From contig JAIPMN010001833.1 in assembly GCA_020650975.1 (NCBI GenBank), forward strand, positions 3,674 to 24,830: a stretch of DNA of 21,157 nucleotides. The letters run 5' to 3'. A program made the translations under genes and the position numbers. This document shows, piece by piece, positions 1 to 10,200 of this stretch. Within the stretch, counting starts at the first letter, position 1; every line of letters begins with the position of its first letter. The notes beneath the pieces were generated by a model that made no database searches, had not been told where the DNA came from, and saw nothing but the letters and a program-made list of their open reading frames with translations. Origin of the DNA: Apostichopus californicus (Eukaryota > Echinodermata > Holothuroidea > Aspidochirotida > Stichopodidae).

Positions 1-924
1 GGGGGGGGGGAGGCTGTTTGATCAATGCCATTCAACATACAATAATCAACTTTGAATTAAGGGAGAAATATTTATCTTTCAAATACCGTAAAATTTACAC
101 CAATTTAGAATTATTTAAAACATAACGCTTGGCATTAGAACTTACGACCATCAACCATGTTGTATGAATATTTGAAGAACGTGTTTAGAGTGATTTTGCA
201 CAATTGTTCCAGATGGAATAGTAATCTAACAATATATGTAAAATTATTTTTCCTTAGCTGGATTGTTTCTGCTTCATTAATTTTCAGCAATAAAATAAAT
301 ATGACATCAGCTTAAATTCTTCATCTCTTGGTCCAAACAAGAGATGTCACACTTGCTGTAGTCATGCCTACATCATGTCTCCAAACTAGTTTTCACTAAA
401 TCAATGAGAGGGTGAATGACAACATTCGCCGGTTTCAGTGGATAAGAAACTGATTACATTTAGCACATACAAACTTCTAGCTTGTTAGACAACTACACTT
501 GTGCAAAAATGATGTATTTATTGTGTAATAATAAATGTCACAACAAATAGTAATAACCCAAAGATAATTCAAATTGTTACTCAGGGCCATATTAAGATGG
601 GGGGGGGGAAGGGCGGATTCAGATTGTGGGGGACCCATGCCACAGCCACAGTGTCCCCATCATCATTCCGACAAAGACATTACTAGCTAATTGACTAAAC
701 TTAGTTTTAGAAATGAAATGTAAAACCCCTTTTGACAATGTTCAATATGCCCCGCCCAAACCCATCACAAGCCAACCACCCCTCCCCTCCCCCAACTCCA
801 TCCCAAGGGCGTAGGAACCGGTGGGGCTGGGGGGGCGCCAGCCCCCCCAGTGAAAAATATGGTGGGGCGGAAGTATCATTCCGCCCCCCCCCGCTCCGCA
901 AGTCAGAAAATCCCTTTTTCATTT

Positions 925-950
925 CCAAATGAGAAAAAAATCTCATTTGG
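925..950. repeat. Perfect 10-bp inverted repeat inside the hAT MITE
   Basis: CCAAATGAGA and TCTCATTTGG are exact reverse complements separated by six A residues. It is a hairpin-forming piece of the element, with no sign that it acts as a terminator. Confidence 0.7.
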
Positions 951-951
951 A

Positions 952-1085
952 GCACCAAATTGCATCTAAGGCCAGGTGAAAATGCAAAATTATTTACAAA
1001 ATGGAGATGGGTGTTGAAGTGTGCTATATTGCACCAAATTGCATCTGAGGCCACCTGGAAATGCAAAAAAAATCAAATGGGGAGA
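952..1085. repeat. 79-bp internal direct repeat within the hAT MITE
   Basis: GCACCAAATTGCATCT occurs at 952 and again at 1031. Both copies continue with related sequence (AGGCCA, then GGTGAAAATGCAAA or CTGGAAATGCAAA), and the second is shorter. This is subterminal or internal amplification of the kind common in MITEs. Confidence 0.65.
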
Positions 1086-2351
1086 CCCATCCCCCAGGCC
1101 GGCCATCAGTCTTCAGCCCCCCCACTCAAAAGTACCTTCCTACGCCACTGCTCCATCCTAATATATATGCCTTCGCCATGCTACCTGTATTGGTAATCTT
1201 ACTTACATTCAAGGTTTTCTTTCTAAAATCATTTCATTTTGTAAACGTTGAAAACCAGTTATGAAACGATGATTAAAATTCCAAGGATCTATACACTGCT
1301 TTGGCACACAGTCAAGTTATTAATTTCATTAATGATTTCATTTAAATACACCTGTTTTAAATATATATATATATTTATATAGGAATGTATGACTTTAGAT
1401 TCCAATGTTAACACAACTATTTGATTGTAGGTGTGTCTTTGGTTCTCTGATTCTTTGCCTATAACCAAACTATAAATTGATTGTTCTTTTTTTTCTTCCA
1501 AAATTTGTTCCACATATATAAATTTTGATCCAAGGAAAAAAATATGATAATTACTAAACATTGTTTTTGAGAACAAATTCAATGATGCAATCAACAAGAT
1601 ATTTTGTTAAATCAGACACAAAATTAGAACTCTGTTTCTATCCCTATCATTCAGTTATTGTAAGCAATTTTTGAAATGTCATTTTTTGAGATTACAGGTG
1701 TTTAACATAAAGCCAAAAATTGTGACTTGATATTTTGGAACAGCACAGCAGGAATACATTAATAAAGTCAATGTCAACAAAAACACACTTATAATGCATC
1801 AATGTTGTGTATTAAACACTAAATCAGACATAATCAATCCAGTCAAAACTGAAAATTTGGCCACTCAAACGTTGTTTACTGTAAGACGTGCGATTAACAC
1901 AGGATCTTGCTTTTCTGTTGATTATTTGCAATTAATCAAATTATTCAAGTTACTACAAGTCGATTCAAATTAAATAACTGATATCATAAATAACTTACTG
2001 TGTCAGATATAGGTTCCGTAAATGCTGATTCTAAAAATTGTTGAATTTCTGGACACAAAACTGACGGTGTTTTCGGTGTTGACAAAACTTAACGATTCAC
2101 TTTGAAGATATGAAAAGGAAAACTAAGGGAGGCGTAAATTACAGTCAGCACATCCTCTAGTAACACTATGACATTTCAGATTGACCAAATGCGATACCCT
2201 GGCAGCTAAAATACAATTTATGCAACATCCCCCCCCATCCTCTCCCCCAACCCCCTCCCCCCAAACATGGCAAGATTTTTCTAAGATAGTAAAGTGAGAT
2301 GTCCTTTATGAATGAGATAACAATGATCCATTATAGAGCTAAACGTGATTT

Positions 2352-2543
2352 TTGGGTTCGTTCCTCCTGCAGTGCATTGCAGCACATTTGGGAGTGAGCA
2401 ACAGTCAGCTAAAAATCTCAACAAAATTGATGCAATTAATACGGATCGACACCGATGAAGATATCAACGAGATACTTGCATCGTTTGCAGTTTATGTTCA
2501 ATTGTCTGATTCCAGATTCCTACGCTATTACATCAGACTGTGA
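2352..2543 (+). other. Unrecognised short reading frame, weak exon candidate
   Basis: A plus-strand frame encodes 63 residues including CIAAHLGVSNSQLKIST and DTDEDINEILASFAVYV. It is preceded by an acceptor-like TTCCTCCTGCAG at about 2357-2369, and its composition is more protein-like than the other frames of this flank. No convincing donor is seen at the right end and no family is recognised. It could be an exon of a neighbouring plus-strand gene, an old pseudogene fragment or chance. Confidence 0.2.
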
Positions 2544-3259
2544 ACTTGCTCTCAAAACTGAAACGTAATCAGTATTACAAACGTCAGTGTAAATAATTGA
2601 TTCATGCTGCCACAGCAATTTGTCTCCTCTGGTTTCCTTCCAAACAAATGTGGCCTAAACAAATGTTTTTTAAGAGAAGACAGGAAGTAAAAAGAAGTGT
2701 TTGCATAGATAAAAGATTGTGAATTCAAGTATTCACAAAGTTCCAAAAATCATGCAAATTTTCTGGAACAAAAAAGTCATCTTTCTTCAAAGTCTATATT
2801 AGCCTCTCATATTTGAAAAAAAAACATGTTTTTTTTTGAAGGTGCAAGAAAAAAGAAACTAGTGTAGAATCCATCAAAAATGGACAATTCAAAACTTAGG
2901 AAGCACAACAAGAAATAATATTTGTAGAAAGATAAGCAAGGCATAGAGGATGAATAATTTAATGTATAACATACAGACTACTCGCAAAACAAAAGTAGAT
3001 GGATATTTGATAAGATGAAAAAAAAAAAAGATATGGATAGTGGAAGACACTTTAAACTGACAATGCACTGTAGTATAAAGCTTGGACAAATCCCCTCAGC
3101 ATGTACAAAACTCTACTTGGCCCGTGGCCTATAAATAACACATTAGACAAAAAAAGCTAACTTACAAACTCATGTGGAAAACTTGAATCCAATTCATGGC
3201 AATGGAAAGTTATTTTCATGAGTTTTCCAATTTTTTGGCAAAGATGCCTGACCCCCAAA

Positions 3260-3273
3260 CCCCCCCCCCCCCC
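3260..3273. repeat. Poly-C run (14 C)
   Basis: One of a set of C or G homopolymers of 10-14 bases in the window (also 1-10, 599-608, 9693-9705, 14108-14119, 19997-20006 and 21147-21157). They are far longer than expected in AT-rich DNA. Confidence 0.9.
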
Positions 3274-3699
3274 ACGCCTTAAAAAAATTGAATTTTACTT
3301 ACTACCCTGGAACCAGTTTTGTTAAGCTTTTCATCTCATCTAATTCCATTTATCTAATACAACTCGCCACCAATTGCAAAGATAGATGTAAATTTGTTTG
3401 CCTCAATTGTTTCTCATGTAAACTACAAGTCTGTATCCTTTAATTGTTTTTTTTTCTATTGCAGATAAACTGAGTGACTGAAAATTACTCTGCAAAATTT
3501 CTCATAATTTGTTTGTGACTATTTATTTATTCTGCTAATTCAAATTAATAAGCAAGTCTGAGCTATTTGTATACTACGTTTTTAATGCTTGTAACTCTGT
3601 ATTTTGTTGATAACACTTTTCAAGAGTATACCAGTGCAACGGGAAATATTAGTAACAGATGCGTTCTTGGAAATCCATCGACCAAACCATAAACATGTG

Positions 3700-3705
3700 T
3701 TTATT
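3700..3705 (-). promoter_or_regulatory. Candidate polyadenylation signal (AATAAA on the minus strand)
   Basis: TTTATT on the plus strand reads AATAAA in the direction of the gene, about 380 nt after the stop codon, and is the first exact hexamer there. The next bases on the minus strand include a G/T-rich run, TTTATGGTTTGGTCG, as expected for a downstream element. More AATAAA words occur further on, for example near 3520-3530, so the real 3' end could be later. Confidence 0.35.
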
Positions 3706-4085
3706 CACAGGGGTATGTCGGACAAGGATTGTCAAAAAATTGCAGCATGATGTTTAGGTTTGCAACTCAACACTTCCTGCGGTTCCTCTCTGTTAATCTA
3801 GCCAGCTTTTGTCTGTATGTTAGGAACAATGTCCTTTGGCTAGCTACTAGAGAAATGAATGAGTCAAACTTTAGATTTATGCACCATGATTGAATAAACT
3901 TATTTATGGAACACAACCCGTTGTTCTGAGACTGATTAAGAATGTTTTCGGCTCTTTTCCTGCTCCTGTCTGGTGCGTTATAAGAACGTCATCAATTTTG
4001 AGCTGGAGGATATACAACCGAATGCATCAGCTCACGAGCTAACGTATTTTCAATTAACTCTGATTCGTTACCGCTAAGAGTGATG

Positions 4086-4244
4086 TCAGGCAGCACATGA
4101 ACTTTGACCCTCGGTGTTTTCCGTATGGTGAAGTTGTAACCGGGACACATGCTTGTAGATCTTTAAGGCTGGACCGAGCTTGAAGGACAGACCTGTGAGG
4201 ACGTCCAGCCGTTTAAGCAGCAGTAGAGACTGACCATCTATCTC
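4086..4244 (-). CDS. Coding exon 8 (last): C-terminal half of SAM domain and stop (residues 424-475)
   Basis: The acceptor is TTTTTTGTCATTTAAAG. The exon encodes [20 protein letters not shown] then [17 protein letters not shown], the second half of a SAM domain with the E-I-D-G-x-x-L-L-L turn and the L-T-G-L-x-x-x-L-G-P-A-L-K-I core. About 15 polar residues follow, ending SSCAA and TGA at 4088-4086. The reading frame has only 53 codons and no internal Met, so it is invisible to simple length-based gene finding. Joined after ...AFIEQ it restores the family sequence without gap or insertion. Confidence 0.92.
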   Translation of the reverse strand, partial: EIDGQSLLLLKRLDVLTGLSFKLGPALKIYKHVSRLQLHHTENTEGQSSCAA

Positions 4245-7200
4245 CTTTAAATGACAAAAAAGACAAATCGATCTTTAACTATATTTGGTCTTTCCAGAAG
4301 TAACGATTTATTGAAAGCCGAATGGTTCCATCGCGAGAGGACGTATCAAGTTTATTACCTGTTTTACACATAGCCCCAAAATCATGTCACATTTTACACC
4401 TTATTTAATCGAGACTACACCTCCTTCAAATTCTTCCTCCAAATTTCTGACTGTCATGAATATCCACAGGAGCAAAGGAAACAGCCTTTTTTTATTACAA
4501 TAGTATTGCATTAAATATACTGCATGCTTAATATATATACTGCACATAGGAAATGACAAATCAAACTGTTTTCCCTCAGAAGCAAATGCAGTCAACCTCT
4601 TTTTCATAATGTGATACAAAAGATTATGATGCACATCTTTCCTCAATTGCCAATAAAAATTCAGAAAAAATCTGAAAAACATATTTCAAATGTCATTTGA
4701 GGAGGGTGCCCTTTTGTCAAATGGGTAATTATTTTTTTTATAGACAATAGAGTTGTTAACAGTATCTCTGTTTTCTAGTTTTCTTTCATATTCTGCTATT
4801 TTTTATACTGGACTGTATACTATGCTTCTCCTGTACCATAAGATGAGAAATAAACTTGAGAATCGAAGAAATTGAATTTGAAAACCACTAAGCCATAAAA
4901 TATGTATAATTTCATTTTGTTTTTCTGCTATTATTCAAGAGCTTCAATTGTCCAGAAAAAAAGGGGTGGGGGTGGGGGGGAGCCGGAAGTAACGAAAGAA
5001 GAATTAAAGGCAGAGCACTTGAGCTGTGAGGTCCGTTTGAAGACTCACTTTCCACTTGAATTAATTGTCCTAGGCAGCTCTATCACATATTAATGATGGC
5101 CTGATTAGCATGAGTAGCATGATCAGTCGGAAGACCACCACCCGCTCTCTCCGATCCTCAAATCAGCTACTGCTCCATGTACCTACAGTAAGTGGACTCA
5201 AGTCATTTGGTCAACGGTCGTTTTCGAATGCCGTTCCTACTCTTTGGAACTCACTTCCATTGCACATCAAGTCGGCACCCAACGTTAACATTTTCAAAAA
5301 CAGACTCAAAACTTATCTATTTTTGACTGCCTTCCCTGAGCACTAGCGCCACTGAGCATTGGTTTTCCTCTGGATATTTGGGGCTATATAAATTTTGCAT
5401 TTATTATTATTATTATAATTACACAGATTACATTGATCACACTCACCTGTTCTATGAATGCTGTACACTGATCGGTGAACCCTAAGGATTTAAAATAGTC
5501 GGCTACTTGGTCTATATTCCACTTGGCTAGATTGCCTTGTATCTTAGGGAGGGCGGTATCCCTGGCTGACTGCTCGGGAAGGTTCGCTGTCTGTGATTGG
5601 TTGGCTGTTGCTACCTCCGTGCTTACTGATCTACTTGATGATTCATATTGCCTGTCAAAAAATTTAAAAAAAAAAAAAAAAATCTGATCAGGTGAAGCCA
5701 AATGAAGTAAACCACCTTGAGCAAACATTACAATTACCTAAACCACATGTATGATAACTTCCAAAGCAGATGGGTTGCATTTGCAAAAAAAGGATTATGT
5801 TTCAAATAAAGTTAGTAACTAGACAGACCATTAACAGCACCTTAACATGAACTTGATAGTGAAATTAAGGAATATATGGAACATATAGTCCAGCAATTAG
5901 TGTTGCTGGTATGCAGAGAAATCAACTCTCACTTTCTACTTTATATCGCATTTACAGTACTTTGAGGAATACTGTACAAAAAAAAACATTTAGCAATACC
6001 TCTCAGTTGGTTCTTCATTTCCGTTGGGCAGAGAAGGTGAAGTGGCCATAGAAGTAGACGCTGGTGCATCGTTATCTAAGAATAAAACAAGTTTTATTTA
6101 ATAATTCGTTAGCTCATTTTGTCAAGTGTTGCAAGATAAGAAACTTGATATGCCTGAAAACAAATCAAGCAATTTCTGGAATAAAGGGGCAAAACTCACC
6201 ATGATACCTTTTGCAAAGGGCTTCATCACTGACAGGTATCATGAGCCAATGTTTATTGTACAGTAGTAGCATGTGGGCTAATTTCTGTAAACGTCCAGAA
6301 AATCTATCAAAGTTTACACATGCAAATTTAACATATTCTATTGTTTCTCAGGCACTCCCTTACTTCCTGTTACCAACTTAAGTCCTCAAAGAAGTAAATT
6401 CATGTCTAACTCGGTTTACTTTTAACATCCAGACTTGTCTTTTATACAATCCATATTTAACTGAGCCTCACAGAAACAAGTCATGAATTTCTGACCACTG
6501 ATATTAAAGTTTGAGATGCATGCAGCTCAAATAAATTGCAATTTCCTTGAAATGACAAGAAGTTAACCACATTTACAGTTACTATAGATTTACTGCAGGA
6601 AAACAGAAGAATCTTGATGAAAATCTACACAGCTATAACCTGGGCGTAGTGAAACCACTGATCAGCTATGTATACTAACTGAAGGGTGCAATCAACTAAT
6701 ACAGTGTTCACTATCAGACTATGAACTTAGTTACAGATGACTGTCAGTCAGTGTCGTGTAGGGCTATCTCTGTACACAGTGTGGTTGAGGGGAGTCTTCC
6801 AGTGGATTTGATATTTCTGGTTCATGAAAAACATCGTACAACACTGCTGCACTGCTGTTATGATGTATGAGAAAGTCTGGGAAAATACTGAAGCACAATC
6901 TAATCTGTCGGATGGGGATGCTAAGTGGCCATCCTAGGTGAAGGAAAGTGGGGATGCTATTGTGGCCATCTTAGGTGTAGGGAAGAGGGGATGTTAAGTG
7001 GCCATCCTAGGTGTAGGGAAGAGGGGATGCTATTGTGGCCATCCTAGGTGTAGGAAAGTGGCGATGCTATTGTGGCCATCTTAGGTGTAGGGAAGTGGGG
7101 ATGTTAAGTGGCCATCCTAGGTTGTAGGAAAGTAGGGATACGAAGTGGCCATCCTAGGTGTAGGGAAGGGGTACCTGCCGTGTAGTTCTATGAGCCCTCA

Positions 7201-10200
7201 TCTACAAGGGGAAGGCTTGTAATAAAGCCCATGATCATCCACGATCCATATGTGGATATGGTTTCCCATGAACTTCTGTCAGCTCCCAACTCCCCACCCC
7301 CCATCCACCCCACCCACCCTGTGCGATTCACTGAAGTCACCTGAATTAGTTGGTTGAGCCTCACTGGGTACACTAGGACTGGAAGAGTAATCCATCTCCT
7401 CCTCCTCTTTCTCACAGAGAGAGCAAACCCATTTGCCTGAAATTAATGCAAATCATGGAAAAAATGACTGGTTATTGACACTTGACTACATTCAGATACA
7501 TACATGCCTTCATCAGTGCACTAGGTTGTACAGTAGTTGACTATCACAACAGAAACTTTTAAGACACTAGAGAAAATATGGCGATGTTTTGTAGGCCACT
7601 TTAAAATTGAAATTTGTTGCAATAAAAGCATTGATTAATTACAACAGCTTTTTCCATATCTTGGACCATTTTACCAAGCCTACAGAGTACTTGCTCAACA
7701 ATTCATAAGATTACAATTGTCGGAACCAACTTCAACCAATTCACCTTCCTAGCTCCGTCATTGCCGAATGAACTCGCAATGAAAAATGTACTTCAGGAAT
7801 TTTATTCAATACTTTACAGACTTCTGGTGACCACACACTATTGCAACAAGTTACTATGAAACTGCACGTAAAAAGCAAACCTGGAAGATTTCAATTTTTT
7901 ATTTGACATTGACTGCATTAATATTTAAAACTTGACTAGTCCAGACAATAACTTGTAGTCTTATGTGATCATACCAGTATTAAACAAACATATTAAAAAA
8001 ATGTATAGAAATAAATCCAGCAATAAATAAATAAATAATAAAAAATAAAAAATACCAAAACATCGTCTTGCATCTGATTGTTCATTTTACCAAGTAAACT
8101 GAGTACAGTAGTTTTCAACACCGCTTTGCAATTGGACAAATTAAGAAACACTACCATACTTTTACTAAAAAACAGAAGACTAATATGGGCAAAAATTCAA
8201 CGTTTTCTTCAACATTTTGTGGTCCGTATATTTTTACATTAGTATGTATACTATGTATCAAACTTGGGAAAAATTTCAAAAATTTCTCAGCGTTTGACTT
8301 CATTGTTTAAATTTTATGTTCGAGCCTTATTACCGGATGGTTTCTCGGTCAGAGGAGGCTGATGACATATCATGTGGTAACCTTTATCACAGGAATCACA
8401 GAACAATAATGTGTCCTGCAAAGATAGAAGAAGAAGAAGAAAAACATTGAATTGCATAGTTAATTTATTTTCTTCCAAAACAAAAAAAAGCGAAAACAAA
8501 AGAAAATAATATCCACTGGAATTCATTGGCACAAATAATTGTGTTCATAGAATCAAATATGGATCTACAGTAGTATTATACAATGGAAGTACAATATAGG
8601 AAGTAGGGTTGGTTTTATAACTGCCCTGATATGACTTCTGGCAACCTTGGAGGCCGTTTAGTTCGCCATTGTGTCACCACATGTACATGCGTTCATGGAA
8701 GTTACTTGGCGTCGATAAAACGAACACAAATTTAATTGATGACAGTAGGCTACTTACTGCACTCATCAATTTTTCTAGGCATGTTAAAAACTTTTGCTTT
8801 CATTTTCAGTCCTGCAATAGCTATCAAAGTAATTCGTATCACGAAAAATATATAAAACTAAATGCTGGATCAGGATATAAACAAGACATTTTTGTTTATT
8901 TTCTCGAGAAGCATTTTATTTTTCTCAGGCTTGGAACTTGTGTTGTCACTTCTATGTGACAATAATGCACAGTATATCATACGATCCAGTCTAGAAGAAA
9001 CATGAATATGTATGAGCAGGGTTTGAATTAACCGTTCGGCACAAATTTAACAAATTGCCACGAAATGACTCACCTCTCTCCAGCACACCAAATGTGACTG
9101 CATCTCAGGATATTTTTTTTCCAAACTAATGAATACTTCATGTTTTGTGTTCAAATCTATGTGTAATGGTCCTATTGGGAGCCCTCATATTTTCCAGCAG
9201 ATTCACCAGCATATTACGTCTGATCAGAGCTAAGTTCACAACTATTTTTAGCTGTCCCCCTGACCTGACTAGTATTAATCTTTATTCGGTCTCAGTCAGC
9301 AGACCAGAAAATTTAGCCTTCTACAAGAACAGAGCACTGACAAAAAGAAGATAAATATCCACCTGCTACCCTACAACAGACGGATCCATTTTTCACAACT
9401 TCCCATAAACCATGAGAACTATCATCTTGTTAACATACTGCACATTCAAATCTGTTTCATCCAGCAATGTACAGAACCATACAGCAACCAGCTGCACATT
9501 TTCAAACAATCACAACTCTTTTCACTGTTATGAAGTTTTTGTATCCAAAATTCCTCAACTGTAAGAGAGTAACATTTCTTGACATTTACAATGACAATTT
9601 ATACCAGTTTGCATTCTATTAATCATCAAATACTGTCTATTTGATGACATGATATAGGTTACCCACTTTTTGAGCACACTGCCACAAACCAACCCCCCCC
9701 CCCCCTCTCCACCACCACAGATAATTTTTTCTGGGAGATATATCAGAAATTGGTATAGCACAAAATAAAATACTACATACTTGCTTTAGGGATAGTAAAA
9801 TGCAGCTTCCCTTCTTAAAAAACATCACATCCCTAAAACAAAGGCCACTGTCTTTCCCAAACGTTACTGTTCCCCCACCTGATCATTGGCGCTGGTCAAT
9901 TAGTAATCTTCAGCATGACAAAATGCCTGGCACTGAAAATGTATGCGGCGGGTTCACAGAACAAAAACAACACAACAGACATGAAAGGAGGTACAGGGTG
10001 TTACAGAGGACAGCATAGAATAAATGGAGTAAGTGTGAAGATAAGGGGTGCAGACAGCACAGAACATAGAGAAAGATTATGAACAATGGGTGTGACTTAT
10101 TAATATTACAATGTAGTATAGGTTAGTAATAAAGGTAATATATATTCTAGAGAGAAGTGTGAATGTTTTGTGGTGTCAAACCTATAATTATGAATAGCCA

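Larger units (their letters stand above)
804..1150. mobile_element. Non-autonomous hAT-type DNA transposon (MITE) with 8-bp target duplication
   Basis: The right end reads TTCCTACGCCACTG, whose reverse complement CAGTGGCGTAGGAA pairs with the left end CAAGGGCGTAGGAA (12 of 14). The eight bases before the element (796-803) and after it (1151-1158) are both CTCCATCC. An 8-bp duplication with CAGTG-type ends is the mark of the hAT superfamily. At 347 bp with no transposase it must be mobilised in trans. The inside has C/G-rich arms, a perfect 10-bp hairpin at 925-950 and a 79-bp direct repeat starting at 952 and 1031. Open frames across it are repeat sequence, not genes. Confidence 0.8.
1..4085. 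other. 3' flank of the gene: probable 3' UTR then noncoding DNA
   Basis: About 370-400 bases nearest the stop codon are probably 3' UTR. The rest holds a hAT-type MITE at 804-1150, G/C homopolymers at 1-10, 599-608, 2229-2236 and 3260-3273, an AT microsatellite near 1359-1380, and otherwise AT-rich sequence with no recognised gene. An isolated plus-strand reading frame at 2352-2543 is listed separately as a weak exon candidate. Confidence 0.6.
4245..5446 (-). other. Intron 7 (between the two SAM-coding exons)
   Basis: 1202 bp, bounded by GTGAGT and TTTAAAG. It contains a CR1/L2-like retrotransposon fragment at about 5030-5420, a G-rich stretch at 4962-4981, and AT-rich DNA with no other recognised feature. 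Confidence 0.85.

Noticed and set aside
707..1066. A 119-residue minus-strand protein
   Set aside because: The frame lies across the hAT MITE and its C/G-rich arms and internal duplication; it has no domain.
7188..7415. A 75-residue minus-strand protein starting MRKRRRRW
   Set aside because: This is exon 5 read in the wrong frame and extended into intron 5; the correct frame gives WVCSLC, which completes PHD2.
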